Shown: positions 29,310 to 39,294 of the stretch, piece after piece
How positions within the stretch are numbered: position 1 is the stretch's first letter
Layout of the letters: every line of letters begins with the position of its first letter
Source of the DNA: Colwellia sp.
GTDB taxonomy: Bacteria; Pseudomonadota; Gammaproteobacteria; Enterobacterales; Alteromonadaceae
Length of the DNA: 64,000 bases
Direction: 5' to 3'
NCBI GenBank assembly: GCA_013215385.1
Contig: JABSOY010000015.1
Span: 31,373-95,372, forward strand
The notes under the pieces: model-generated
Told to the model about the DNA's origin: nothing
What the model saw: the letters and a program-made list of their open reading frames with translations, nothing else
Databases searched by the model: none
Program-made: the position numbers and the translations under genes

Positions 29310-32131
29310 TTTTTTCAAATTTCTTCAAAGCAAAGTGGCAGCATAAAGACCACAACGTCAGGCTTACTGCAATAAGTACCGAATTATCTTCGAGTGCAGC
29401 TGATGACATACAAATATTAACCAATTTAGCCGAAGGTGATAAAAATGAATTGGTCCGTCGTGCCGCACTCATTAAAATGGCGAATTTTGTTAGCTGGCAA
29501 AAAAATAGTATTGATAACGATAATAAAAAAGTACGAGAATATTGTATAAAGCAAGTTGAAAAAATTCTCCTTGGTCAGCATGAAATTACTATTAGCAGCG
29601 AAGATAAGCTAGCCTTGCTGAAAACTAATCATAAATTGCCGGCATTAGATCTATGGTTACAAAATGAAAATCAAACTAATGTTGTAATTGCTTTGTTTGA
29701 GAAAATCAATAAACCACAATTAACGCTTTCGGTATTTTCTAATAAACAAGATGAAAGTATTCAAGCTTATTTACTTGAGCAAGCGTTAACGGTTGAAGTA
29801 TTAGAAAAACTATTAAAAAAAGCATGTAACTCAGAGATTAAAAGTAATATTGAACAAAAAATAATTTACTTACATGAATTAACCGCAAGGCCAGAAAAAA
29901 TTAAAAAGGGTGTTCAGTTGGTGTTAGCTAAACTACTCGCTTTAAAAGACATTAATGAATATCAGCAACTAAAAAGTAAGCAAACCGTGTTGGAAGAACA
30001 ATGGCATGGTTATCATCATGAATTTACTTGTCTAACCTCACTTGAATGTGAAAACTTTAATAGTAAATACCAAGAAATTAATAAACAGCTAGCAAAACAC
30101 TTCGCGCCTTTGCACGAAGTGTTTGAACAACAAATAATAATAGACAAATTAATTCAAGATAAAAAATCAGCAAGTGAAGGTTTTAACCAGCAGCTTAAGA
30201 TACTTAATCAGCAATTAACCACAACTATTTTTGAAAGTGGTAATCTTGATGAACAACACTATCAAAGTGAACTTGAACAATTAACGTCAGCTATAAAATC
30301 ATCCGTACTTAATGCAACCGAACAGAATAGTTTTATTGTCTTAGTTGAGGCACACCACAAAAAACTTTCACAATTGCCTGCTATTGCTCAATCGGTAAGC
30401 GAAGCTACGCATTTAATTTCAAAAATCTCACAAGTTGCTCTACCAAAGGATATTGATGAATTAAATATTCGTAAGCCATTATTCGATCAATGGTTAAAAG
30501 AATGGCAAAGTGTTGAAAAGAAAGCTGCGGGTGTACTACCAGAATCAATTGTTAGTGCTTTTAAAGAAATACAACAACAATGGCAAAAGGGTCTTAAGCC
30601 ACTGATTAAAGAGCAGGGTGCTTTGTTGTCTCAATGTCAGAAAAAGATAGCGGACGTTAATCGTTTAATCTCTACTGGAAAATATAACGCTGCCTTTGGT
30701 GTTTTTAAAAAGGTCACCAAGCACTTTGAGTTATTGTCTGATATACAGAAATTACGTGTGCAACGTGATTTTGATGAGGTATCAAACAAGATATTGGAAC
30801 TCAGTGACTTAGAGCAATCAATTGCGACACCTAGAAAAAAAGAGCTCTTGCTTGAAATACAATTGTTAGTGGAACAGCCTTTTGATAATCCAAATGACCA
30901 AGCAACTAAGGTCAAACAGTTTCGTGTCACTTGGAATGCATTAGGTCATGCAGAAGAAGCATTAGACAAAGATTTAAACCATAAATTCAATGCGCTTTGT
31001 GAGCAAGCTTTTGCTCCTTGTCGTTTATTTTATGCTGAGCAAGAAAAATTACGTGAGCAACACCTTGAAGCACGTAGACAGTTGATTGAACAAGCTAAGA
31101 CATTTGCTGATAACTTTTTGGCAACGTTTAATGGCAGTATTGAAAATAAGACGGTTGATTGGAAGTTTATTGATGGAAAACTCAATAAGTTGCAGCAACA
31201 ATGGCAAAGTTCTGGGCAAGTCGATAAAAATAAATTCCAATCACTTAACCAGCATTTTATTGAAAACTTACAACCTGTAAAAGTTGAATTGAGAAATTAT
31301 CAACAAGCTAATACAGAAAGTAAAATGTTATTGATAGCACAAGCGAAACAATCATTAAATGATGAAGATGTTTTTTCAGCAATCGAGAACGTAAAAAAAT
31401 TACAAGCGCAATGGCGAACCATAGGTTATAGCGGTCAACGAGAAGAAAACCATCTTTGGCAGAAATTTAGGCGTTTGAATGATCAATTATTCGAAAAGCG
31501 TGATGCTGCTAAGCAAGCAGAACAATCAGAGCGTCAACAACAGCAAGTTGAATTTACTCAGCAATTAGAATGTTTTCAACAACAGTTATCAAAACCTTTA
31601 TCTGAAGCTGATCTTTTATCCGTAAAAGAAAATATTAACAGCCTACTCACCGAAATTATCAACCAGAGGCCAGTAGTAAAGGTTGCCGCTAATCTTGCGG
31701 ATAAACTGTTAGTTCAACTTTCAAAACAACTAGAAAAAATTAACCAAGATAAACAAGCAATAATTTGGTCAAATGTTTTTACCTGTTTGAATACCATAGC
31801 GAGTAGTAACACCTTAACACCAGATGAATTGGCTGAATCTTTAGCTGAACTCCCTAGTAATTGGCAAAAACGATTACAGGAATGTAATCAAAATAAAAAT
31901 GTTATAGACCGTAGCGATAAAACGTTAGAGCTAGAAATATTAGCCAGTAAAGATTCCCCCGAAGAATTTAAAGCACAACGCATGCAAGTACAGGTTTCGC
32001 TGATGCAAAGCCAAATGTTGTCTGGTCAAAATATCGACTTAACCAAATCACTTATTGAGTGGCTAAAATTAGGTAAGCTCTCTGAAGAGGATCTGCCTTT
32101 ATTGGCGAGAGTTAAATCGATTTACTGTTAA
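29306..32131 (+). CDS. large DUF349 repeat protein
   Basis: A 941-residue, almost wholly helical protein. DUF349 repeats are seen as W-rich helical hairpins: WLKEWQSVEKK / IQQQWQKG near 395-425, LNKLQQQWQSSG near 635 and LQAQWRTIGYSGQREENHLWQKF near 700-720. No signal peptide or membrane segment is present, so it is probably cytoplasmic. The function of the family in bacteria is not established. It overlaps yeaC by four bases and ends at a strong terminator. Confidence 0.85.
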   Translation: MIFSNFFKAKWQHKDHNVRLTAISTELSSSAADDIQILTNLAEGDKNELVRRAALIKMANFVSWQKNSIDNDNKKVREYCIKQVEKILLGQHEITISSEDKLALLKTNHKLPALDLWLQNENQTNVVIALFEKINKPQLTLSVFSNKQDESIQAYLLEQALTVEVLEKLLKKACNSEIKSNIEQKIIYLHELTARPEKIKKGVQLVLAKLLALKDINEYQQLKSKQTVLEEQWHGYHHEFTCLTSLECENFNSKYQEINKQLAKHFAPLHEVFEQQIIIDKLIQDKKSASEGFNQQLKILNQQLTTTIFESGNLDEQHYQSELEQLTSAIKSSVLNATEQNSFIVLVEAHHKKLSQLPAIAQSVSEATHLISKISQVALPKDIDELNIRKPLFDQWLKEWQSVEKKAAGVLPESIVSAFKEIQQQWQKGLKPLIKEQGALLSQCQKKIADVNRLISTGKYNAAFGVFKKVTKHFELLSDIQKLRVQRDFDEVSNKILELSDLEQSIATPRKKELLLEIQLLVEQPFDNPNDQATKVKQFRVTWNALGHAEEALDKDLNHKFNALCEQAFAPCRLFYAEQEKLREQHLEARRQLIEQAKTFADNFLATFNGSIENKTVDWKFIDGKLNKLQQQWQSSGQVDKNKFQSLNQHFIENLQPVKVELRNYQQANTESKMLLIAQAKQSLNDEDVFSAIENVKKLQAQWRTIGYSGQREENHLWQKFRRLNDQLFEKRDAAKQAEQSERQQQQVEFTQQLECFQQQLSKPLSEADLLSVKENINSLLTEIINQRPVVKVAANLADKLLVQLSKQLEKINQDKQAIIWSNVFTCLNTIASSNTLTPDELAESLAELPSNWQKRLQECNQNKNVIDRSDKTLELEILASKDSPEEFKAQRMQVQVSLMQSQMLSGQNIDLTKSLIEWLKLGKLSEEDLPLLARVKSIYC

Positions 32132-32149
32132 TAAATTTACAACGAATAT

Positions 32150-32178
32150 AAAGCCACCGATTATTCGGTGGCTTTTTT
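32150..32178 (+). terminator. intrinsic terminator of the DUF349 gene
   Basis: AAAGCCACCGA (32150-32160), loop TTAT, TCGGTGGCTTT followed by more Ts. Confidence 0.93.
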
Positions 32179-32268
32179 ATGCCTATTACAAAATAAAACT
32201 AATTATTCCACCCTTGTTATTCCTGACTATAATGAATGTAATTTGTAGCTGTTTTTAAAAAGGGGCCT

Positions 32269-33357
32269 ATGAAAGTTATCTTTATTATTTTTTTACTCAG
32301 TTTACCTTTGCATGTATCAGCAATTGATGTGGTCTTAATAAACCCATCTGTACCGGGAACCCCGTTTTGGGATCGTGTCACAGTGGCTGCGAAGCGAGCA
32401 GCACAAAGTCTTGGTATCAATTTAACCGTCATTTACGGGAAAGATAATCGTATTTATAATTACAATGCGTTAAAGGCTTTAGTGGCTCAAAAGAATAAAC
32501 CAGACTATGTGATTTTCTCACCATTTGATGGTACCGCTCAGAGTTCATTTACTTTACTGAATAGTAAAAAAATTTCTTTTGTCACCTTAGAGCGAACTTT
32601 ACATGAAGCTGAGCAAACTATAATAGGTTTACCTCAAGAAATTTATTCTTACTGGTTAGGTGAGATTTTTCACGATAATGTACAAGTAGGGCGGTTATTA
32701 ACAACAACATTAATTGATTTGGCGAATGAAAAACTCCCTCAAAAAAATCGCAAATTTAACGCGATTGGGATTTCAGGCAGCTTCAGTGGCGAATCAGCAG
32801 ATAGAACAAAGGGCCTGTTAGATAGCACTAAAAATCAAGAAAACTTGCAGGTGCTGCAAATAATTAGTGCTGGATGGAGTCGAGAAAAAACCCGCAGTAT
32901 TTTTTTCCAATTTAACGAACGTTATAGCAATATCGATATAATATGGGCGGCTTCTGATGGTATGGCATTAGGCGTTATGGATGCGATATTGAGTGGTCAC
33001 AGCAAAATAATCAGAGAGAGTGTTGTTATAGGAGGAGTTGACTGGACCCCAGAAGCCATAAGAATGATACAAGAGAAACAGATAGATGCTTCAGTCGGAG
33101 GTCATTTTATGCAGGCTGCATGGGCATTAGTGAAAATTTACGACCATCATCATGGTATCGAGGTGTTTAAAAAATCAGCCGATAATTACAGTTATGACCT
33201 AGAAGTGATCACTGCAAAAAATGTAGAGCAATATATGCCAATATCAAAACATATCGATTGGTCGAGAGTCGACTTTAAACGTTTTTCACTTTTTAATCAT
33301 AAAAATGTTACCGACTACGACTTTAGCTTTGAAAGGATCATTGAACAAATAAAATGA
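32269..33357 (+). CDS. solitary periplasmic sugar-binding-type protein (Peripla_BP_4)
   Basis: A 362-residue exported protein; the signal peptide ends near HVSA (residue 18). The mature part has the type-1 periplasmic binding fold: PSVPGTPFWDRV for ligand contact, VIFSPFDG, IGISGSFSGESADRTKG and IIWAASDGMALGVMDA. AGGGG at 32261-32265 supports the ATG. No permease or ATPase gene is near, and neighbours are flanked by terminators. Such orphans often feed a ligand signal to a membrane sensor rather than a transporter; this is inference. The ligand is unknown. Confidence 0.85.
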   Translation: MKVIFIIFLLSLPLHVSAIDVVLINPSVPGTPFWDRVTVAAKRAAQSLGINLTVIYGKDNRIYNYNALKALVAQKNKPDYVIFSPFDGTAQSSFTLLNSKKISFVTLERTLHEAEQTIIGLPQEIYSYWLGEIFHDNVQVGRLLTTTLIDLANEKLPQKNRKFNAIGISGSFSGESADRTKGLLDSTKNQENLQVLQIISAGWSREKTRSIFFQFNERYSNIDIIWAASDGMALGVMDAILSGHSKIIRESVVIGGVDWTPEAIRMIQEKQIDASVGGHFMQAAWALVKIYDHHHGIEVFKKSADNYSYDLEVITAKNVEQYMPISKHIDWSRVDFKRFSLFNHKNVTDYDFSFERIIEQIK

Positions 33358-33364
33358 TCCTTTT
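33332..33364 (+). terminator. terminator overlapping the end of the binding-protein gene
   Basis: AAAGGATCATT (33332-33342) pairs with AATGATCCTTT (33353-33363); the TGA stop codon lies in the 3' arm. The T run is short. Confidence 0.55.
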
Positions 33365-33390
33365 AGACATGCTTTTGTTATAAACTTGGC

Positions 33391-34401
33391 TTAATTAACT
33401 GAAAGTTCACCACGTAAATTTTCTTGTAATAACCGGCAGACTTCCGCTTGAGGTAGGTTTTTACTGAGTAAATAATGAAGTTTAGTTAACGTCGCTTCCA
33501 AGGTCATATCGCCACCGCCAACAACACCGCATCTTCCTAGCGCGACACCGGTTGCGTAGCCTTCCATATTGACCGTGCCTTTTATGCATTGACTGCAATT
33601 AACGACCACAATACCTTGCTGGTATGCTTGAGTTAAACATGCAAGAAGTTTCTCGTCTTGAGGAGCATTACCAACACCATAACTGCGAATGATCAAGGCT
33701 TTTACTGGTTGCTTGATAATATTTTCAATCAATTCACTTGATATTCCAGGATATAAATGAACAACACCAATGGGTTGTGGCGTGATCTGTGCCAGTGTTA
33801 ATGCTTTACTCGTTGGCTTCGATAATTCGCCCTCAACTAACTTTATATTAATGCCTGCTTCTAAAAGTGGTGGCATATTGGGTGAGTCGAACGCATTGAA
33901 ACCGTCTGCATATGCTTTAATACAGCGATTGCCACGAAACAATTTATTATTAAAATATAAACTCACTTCACTAATAGGGTAATTGGCCGCAATATAAAGA
34001 GAATTTAACAGATTCACTTGGCCATCAGAGCGTAGTTGGCTTAATGGAATTTGCGAGCCAGTAACAATAATAGGCTTAGCTAAATTTTCAAACATAAATG
34101 AAAGTGCTGAGCTGGTGTAGGCCATGGTATCAGTACCATGTAATACCACAAAACCATCGTAATTATCATAATTCGCTTTTATGTCATCAGCGATACGTTG
34201 CCAATCTGAAGGCGCCATATTTGATGAATCAATCAAGGGCGAATATTCATTAATGGTAAAGTCAGGCATCTCTTCACGATGAAAGTCAGGGGTATTATTA
34301 ATGGACTCTGTTAAATGACCTTTTATCGGGACATAACCTTGGCCATTATCCTTCATACCAATAGTACCGCCAGTGTAAGCGATATAGATGCGTTTTTTCA
34401 T
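33391..34401 (-). CDS. ansA: cytoplasmic L-asparaginase (type I)
   Basis: A 336-residue enzyme without a signal peptide. The first catalytic threonine is in AYTGGTIGM near residue 12, and the second in VLHGTDTMAYTSSALSF near residue 90. VTGSQIPLSQLRSDG and VVNCSQCIKGTV agree with AnsA rather than the periplasmic AnsB. It converts asparagine to aspartate and ammonia. In E. coli ansA lies next to sppA, and here sppA is also the upstream neighbour on the same strand, but a 317-bp gap with tandem repeats separates them. Confidence 0.95.
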   Translation of the reverse strand: MKKRIYIAYTGGTIGMKDNGQGYVPIKGHLTESINNTPDFHREEMPDFTINEYSPLIDSSNMAPSDWQRIADDIKANYDNYDGFVVLHGTDTMAYTSSALSFMFENLAKPIIVTGSQIPLSQLRSDGQVNLLNSLYIAANYPISEVSLYFNNKLFRGNRCIKAYADGFNAFDSPNMPPLLEAGINIKLVEGELSKPTSKALTLAQITPQPIGVVHLYPGISSELIENIIKQPVKALIIRSYGVGNAPQDEKLLACLTQAYQQGIVVVNCSQCIKGTVNMEGYATGVALGRCGVVGGGDMTLEATLTKLHYLLSKNLPQAEVCRLLQENLRGELSVN

Positions 34402-34450
34402 TGTGTTTACCTTCGAATACTTACGTTGTAGAAATCTGTTGCATTAGCAG

Positions 34451-34682
34451 AACATAAATCATCACTGTTCATCCTGAACATCGCCATTCTTTCACATCCA
34501 TGTGATCATGGCATTGCATACATGGATGTATGTACTGATGATTTGTCAGGAACATAAATCATGACTGTTCATCCTGAACATCGCCATTCTTTCACATCCA
34601 TGTGATCATGACATTGCATACATGGATGTATGTACTGATGATTTGTCAGGAACATAAATCATGACTGTTCATCCTGAACATA
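34451..34682. repeat. 100-bp tandem repeat, 2.3 copies, between sppA and ansA
   Basis: Units 34451-34550 and 34551-34650 are each exactly 100 bp and differ at only two positions (offsets 13 and 61). A third partial unit continues to 34681 or 34682. Each unit contains 9-bp inverted arms ACATCCATG / CATGGATGT and a small GTTCA-TCC-TGAAC hairpin. The unit has no open frame and is not CRISPR-like, having no short repeat with variable spacer. It fills most of the 317-bp gap between ansA and sppA. It may be a tandemly amplified intergenic element. Confidence 0.95.
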
Positions 34683-34718
34683 AAACGGGGCTATCATATA
34701 CGCTTCGTTCATCGCTTA

Positions 34719-36605
34719 CTAATTAATTTCACAAGCCATACATAAAGAATAAACACCTTGTGGATCATTCAGCAGATTTAAATGAGAAAACTCAGCGTTA
34801 AGTTGCATAAATAACTTTTCTGTAGCACTTAAACTACTCGCTGAGGTTTCAGGAAGGAAACCTACCGCTTGACCAAATAGGCTTTGTAAAAATATATCTT
34901 TAGGTGATTTTTCTTTTTCAATCAATAAGGTATCAAAGTTTGTTAACTCGGCTAACTCTGCTGCTGCAGCAATTGCTGCATCTAAACCGCCAAGTTCATC
35001 AACTAAGCCTAACTCTTTCGCCTTCAAACCTGACCATACTCTGCCTTGAGCAATGATATCAACTTGTTCAATAGTCATGTTTCTGTTGTCAGCAACTAAG
35101 CTAATAAAGTCTTGATAGCCGCGATTAATATTCAATTGAAGTATTCTGGCCATGCCATCGCTAAGTGGACGAGTAACACCAAAACCGGCAATATCTGTGG
35201 TACCAACGCCATCAGTGTGAATGCCTAATTTGCTTAAGGTATTCTCAAAGGTCATAAAAAAGGCATAAATACCAATTGATCCTGTGATAGTCGCTGGAGA
35301 GGCGTATATTTTATCAGCAGGAGCCGAAATCCAATAACCACCAGAAGCGGCATACGTACCCATTGAAGCGATAACCGGTTTGCCCGCTTGTTTAATTAAT
35401 TCTATTTCTTGTCTAATTATTTCTGAAGCGTAAGCACTACCACCGGGGCTGTCGACACGTAATACCACAGCTTTAACATTTTTATTTAAACGAGCCTTAC
35501 GTAATAACTTAGCCGTACTATCACCACCAATAGTACCGGGTTTTTGGCTGCCATCTAAAATTGTTCCTTTAGCTACAATCACAGCGACTTTGTCTGAATT
35601 TGGGTTCACTAACGGAAATATTGGTTTGGTGGCGGTTAAGTAATTTTTGAAACTAATATGGTTATAGCTATCTCCCTTTTCACTACTACCAACTAACGCA
35701 ATCAACGACTCCTTCATATCTTGACGACTTTTCAGAGCATCTACCCATTGGTTGTCTAAAGCATATTGGGCAATATTACCGTCAGCTTCTTCAAGTTTAC
35801 TCACTAAAACGTCGGCATCTTCATCAAAATTATCTATGGTAAAGCCACGCGCATTAGCGACGTCATTTTTGTATTGCGACCACAAATCGTTCAGCCATAA
35901 CTTATTTGCTTCCTTTGCCGCTGCCGACATGTCATCGCGTATATAAGGTTCAACCGATGATTTATAAGTACCGACACGAAAAATATGTTGGCTAATAGAT
36001 AACTTTTCTAAAGCAGATTTGAAATAAAGTTGATAACGACCATAACCTTCTAGTAATAACCAACCCCGTGGGTTTAGCCAAACTTCATCAGCGGTACTGG
36101 CTAAGTAATATTGATCTTGTGAGTATTGGTCGCCAACAGCAATAACTTTTTTACCTGAGGCTTTGAACTCTTCTATCGCTTTCGCAATATCTTGAAGTTT
36201 GCTCAATCCAGTACGGTTGAGACCTTGTAGCTGTAGCACCATCATTTCAATACGACTGTCATTTTTGGCACGTTCAATCACATCAATAAGGTCACTCATC
36301 AATATTTCAGGTTTTTTATTCTTCTCTTCAAGTGCTTCAGTCATAAACGCATCTAAAGGGTCAATCGCATGTTTTTGTTCAACGACATCGCCAGACAAAT
36401 TTAATAATAGCGCGCTACTCTTTGGCACTATAATTTCGTTCTCGTCACTGCCAAGTGCGGTAATGAATAAAAGTAGTATGATAAAAAATACGGTATTAAC
36501 GATAATTTTTCTAAAAGTATTTAACAAGCTGAATAATTTCAACATAAATGTTTTAAATTTACTCTGTTTTACTTGTTCCCGAGGAAGTGATGTAGCTTCT
36601 GTCAT
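34719..36605 (-). CDS. sppA: signal peptide peptidase SppA, 67-kDa type
   Basis: A 628-residue membrane protease with an N-terminal anchor (about residues 33-51) and two tandem S49 domains. The catalytic lysine is Lys215 in GTYKSSVEPYIR of the first domain, and the serine is Ser421 in TYAASGGYW of the second, as in E. coli SppA. It degrades cleaved signal peptides in the inner membrane. The protein is complete and of family length. Next downstream is ansA, the same pair as in E. coli. Confidence 0.96.
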   Translation of the reverse strand: MTEATSLPREQVKQSKFKTFMLKLFSLLNTFRKIIVNTVFFIILLLFITALGSDENEIIVPKSSALLLNLSGDVVEQKHAIDPLDAFMTEALEEKNKKPEILMSDLIDVIERAKNDSRIEMMVLQLQGLNRTGLSKLQDIAKAIEEFKASGKKVIAVGDQYSQDQYYLASTADEVWLNPRGWLLLEGYGRYQLYFKSALEKLSISQHIFRVGTYKSSVEPYIRDDMSAAAKEANKLWLNDLWSQYKNDVANARGFTIDNFDEDADVLVSKLEEADGNIAQYALDNQWVDALKSRQDMKESLIALVGSSEKGDSYNHISFKNYLTATKPIFPLVNPNSDKVAVIVAKGTILDGSQKPGTIGGDSTAKLLRKARLNKNVKAVVLRVDSPGGSAYASEIIRQEIELIKQAGKPVIASMGTYAASGGYWISAPADKIYASPATITGSIGIYAFFMTFENTLSKLGIHTDGVGTTDIAGFGVTRPLSDGMARILQLNINRGYQDFISLVADNRNMTIEQVDIIAQGRVWSGLKAKELGLVDELGGLDAAIAAAAELAELTNFDTLLIEKEKSPKDIFLQSLFGQAVGFLPETSASSLSATEKLFMQLNAEFSHLNLLNDPQGVYSLCMACEIN

Positions 36606-36766
36606 AATATCCAGCGTAGTTAATATGTTATAAATAGTTACCCGCTATGCTACTTAATTATTACTCAGTTATGTAGTCTCAATAGTAAATAAATGTGATT
36701 TTGAAAGGATTTATGCTTATATAAGGTCTAAATACAGGCGAACTTATTAACTACGTTATAGATGAT

Positions 36767-37483
36767 ATGAAAATGACTGTTTTAACTTATATAAATACTT
36801 ACCAAAACTTTTTAGAAAAGCTTAAAAACTTCGACGGACTTCCTGCTTTATTATTGCGCTTGTACCTTGCACCTATTTTTATAATGGCGGGTTATGGAAA
36901 AATGCAATTTAGCGATCCACAAGTGAGCGGTTTAGCTAATATCTTTACTAGCCCCGATATAGTCGCTTGGTTTGGTAATGCTGAATGGGGTTTAGGTTTA
37001 CCTTTTCCTGAATTACTTGCCAACATGGCTACTTGGGTTGAATTTTTTGGTGGTTGGTTGTTATTGATTGGCTTATTCACTCGACTGCTCAGCATTCCTT
37101 TGATGTTCACTATGGTTATTGCGGCCACTACAGTACATGCAGATAATGGCTGGTTTGCCATTACTCCGACCAATCCAGACACAAGTCCCGCTAAGATGTT
37201 AACTTGGCTTGGCGTTGATAGTGCACAAGCAAGCCTTGAAAATAGTACTGACACAGGTACACGTTTAGCAGTGATGCGTGAATTACTAGAGGATAATGGC
37301 AATACTGAATGGTTATACGAAAATGGCGCTATTGTTGTATTGAATAATGGCATTGAATTTGCCACTACCTATTTTATTATGTTACTCGCGTTGTTTTTTA
37401 TTGGTGCAGGGCGCTTTACCAGTGCTGATCATTATCTGTATACTTATTATCAACGTAAACATAAGAAGAGTCTTTATAGTTGA
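36767..37483 (+). CDS. DoxX-family membrane protein
   Basis: A 238-residue protein with LRLYLAPIFIMAGYGKM at the start of the DoxX domain and about four membrane helices (50-60, 85-105, 110-130, 205-225). A hydrophilic insert of about 60 residues between helices three and four is longer than in minimal DoxX proteins. The role of the family is loosely defined (quinone or sulfur redox links have been proposed). The stop overlaps the start of the nitroreductase gene, so the two are coupled. Confidence 0.82.
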   Translation: MKMTVLTYINTYQNFLEKLKNFDGLPALLLRLYLAPIFIMAGYGKMQFSDPQVSGLANIFTSPDIVAWFGNAEWGLGLPFPELLANMATWVEFFGGWLLLIGLFTRLLSIPLMFTMVIAATTVHADNGWFAITPTNPDTSPAKMLTWLGVDSAQASLENSTDTGTRLAVMRELLEDNGNTEWLYENGAIVVLNNGIEFATTYFIMLLALFFIGAGRFTSADHYLYTYYQRKHKKSLYS

Positions 37484-38049
37484 TGAATGCACAAGAGTTA
37501 TTACTACAACGCCAATCTACCCCTAAGCTTATTGCGCCGGCCCCAAGTGAAAGCGATCTAACGTTTATACTTAATGCTGGTATGCGCGTGCCAGACCATG
37601 GCGCGCTATCTCCCTGGCTTTTTACTGTGGTAGAAAATCAAGGCTTGGACAAATTAAGTCAAATATTTGAAAAAGCAGCTATTGACCAAGGTAATAATGA
37701 CGTAAAAATAAAAAAATCTAAAAATATGCCGTATCGTGCACCTTTAATTATTATTATTAGTACACAATATCAATTCCACGAAAAAGTACCTAAGTTAGAG
37801 CAAGCAATCGCAGCAGGTTGTGCAGTTCATGCTATGCAAATGGCAGCTTTTAGTCTTGGTTATGGGGCTATGTGGCGAACGGGTGACTTTAGCTACAATA
37901 CTGATGTTAAACAGGCCTTAGCTATTAATACAGAAAACGATATTGTTGGCTTTCTCTATATTGGTACCGCTGAAAATAAACTGCCGCTCAAAGCGCTTAA
38001 AACTTTTGAGCATCATGTTAACTATTTAGAAAATTTCCCGTTGAGTTAA
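37483..38049 (+). CDS. YdjA-like nitroreductase
   Basis: A 188-residue flavoprotein of the small nitroreductase group. It matches E. coli YdjA in ILNAGMRVPDHGALSPW, RAPLIIIIS, AAGCAVHAMQMAAFSLGYG and VGFLYIGT. It lacks the BluB signatures seen in the gene at 6662. It is probably an FMN-dependent oxidoreductase using NAD(P)H; the physiological substrate is unknown. The ATG at 37483 overlaps the DoxX stop (TGATG). Confidence 0.9.
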   Translation: MNAQELLLQRQSTPKLIAPAPSESDLTFILNAGMRVPDHGALSPWLFTVVENQGLDKLSQIFEKAAIDQGNNDVKIKKSKNMPYRAPLIIIISTQYQFHEKVPKLEQAIAAGCAVHAMQMAAFSLGYGAMWRTGDFSYNTDVKQALAINTENDIVGFLYIGTAENKLPLKALKTFEHHVNYLENFPLS

Positions 38050-38052
38050 TAG

Positions 38053-38469
38053 ATGAATATTGAAATAATTGATCAACCAGAACAAGAGCTCATTGATTTT
38101 CTTGATAAACAAATAGCTGAGTTTAACTGGGCTCATTGGGAAGTCAGTGAGCGAAAGCCGTTAGCTATTCAAATAAAAAGTGATGACGGAAGTATTATAG
38201 CAGGCTCATCTGCACGCACCTTTGGCAAGTGGTTGTTAATTGATACGCTATGGGTTGCTGAACAATTACGTGGACAAGCTGTTGGACGAAAAATTTTAGA
38301 GCAGCTTGAAAATACCGCTAAAGCGAGAGGTTGTACACACAGTATGTTAGATACACTAAACTTTCAGGCAATGCCTTTTTATCAAAAATATGGCTATGAA
38401 ACACAGTGGGTCCAAGAGAATTACCCTGCAACAGGCTGTAAATATTTTATGGTAAAAACACTTGGCTAA
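38053..38469 (+). CDS. GNAT-family N-acetyltransferase
   Basis: A 138-residue acetyltransferase with the acetyl-CoA binding loop in EQLRGQAVGRKILEQLE (R/Q-x-x-G-x-G/A pattern) and the terminal FYQKYGYE motif. The start ATG is three bases after the nitroreductase stop, making it the third gene of a DoxX-ydjA-GNAT operon. Substrate cannot be inferred. Confidence 0.88.
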   Translation: MNIEIIDQPEQELIDFLDKQIAEFNWAHWEVSERKPLAIQIKSDDGSIIAGSSARTFGKWLLIDTLWVAEQLRGQAVGRKILEQLENTAKARGCTHSMLDTLNFQAMPFYQKYGYETQWVQENYPATGCKYFMVKTLG

Positions 38470-38533
38470 TAATTAACATCTCATTTCGCAGATAATAAAA
38501 GCTCTTTTATAACGGGCTATTTACTGAACTTGG

Positions 38534-38563
38534 AGCGACTCAATTACTTTGAGTCGCTTTTTT
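38534..38563 (+). terminator. intrinsic terminator after the GNAT gene
   Basis: AGCGACTCAA (38534-38543) pairs with TTGAGTCGCT (38549-38558), followed by a T run. Confidence 0.92.
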
Positions 38564-39294
38564 AATGAAAAAAAATTACTCCTGTCACTGTCTACAAGGG
38601 CATCTGTTTGTAACTAAAGATTGAAATAAGTATAAATACGTACGATTAGTCTAGTTTATTCAATTAGTTATACTCAAATCACCTGATAAAACTATACTCT
38701 ATATTCGAGCGGACTGCTGACAGATATTCGCTACATATTTATTGATACACAAACCACGGGCTTATCGCACTTTTCAACGAGCCATAGCGTCATTGAATTG
38801 TCGAGTTTTGCAGATATTGCTCCGGTCATAATAGCTAAAGTCTTTAGTCAGCTGTGTTGAGTAACGTATTCTTGAGGTATCTAGTTTAGTTTCGTGCTTT
38901 AGCTAAAATTTCAGCTCGGTATTTTATTCAATAAAAAATGATTAAGCAGGGTTGGCAGTTTCCTACTATATTTAGCGCGTATCATCGTATTTGAACAAAA
39001 AATTTTGACAGTAAGTGCCTAGTACTAAAAAACGTTGGCATAAATTAGAATATATATAGTGGCTTAGAAAATAATTCAGCCGAGAAATAATCGACTATAC
39101 TGTATAAATAACGCCAACAAGCCAGTGCAGGGCACAAGATAAGGCCTCTATCAAGTCATAGGGCCAACCGAATCTAAAGCTTATGATTTTTATATATATC
39201 ATCGATTCACTGCTGGTATCAATATGATAGCTACAACAAGTGAATATGTTGACTTATCGGTTAAACGACAAATTAAAACTGAGGACAAAGCCTA
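38564..39294. other. 731-bp gene-poor leader region before the chemoreceptor gene
   Basis: No open frame, tRNA or terminator that I can support lies here. Short direct repeats of GTTGACTTATCG occur just before (39248) and at the start of (39300) the chemoreceptor gene. The region may be a decayed gene or hold a long regulated leader, but nothing shows which. Confidence 0.4.

Noticed and set aside
34451-34682. Tandem repeat as a CRISPR array
   Set aside because: The repeated unit is 100 bp with no variable spacers, and no cas genes are present.
36199-36633. 144-residue plus-strand frame
   Set aside because: Antisense to the sppA N-terminal part, serine/isoleucine-rich mirror of that gene.
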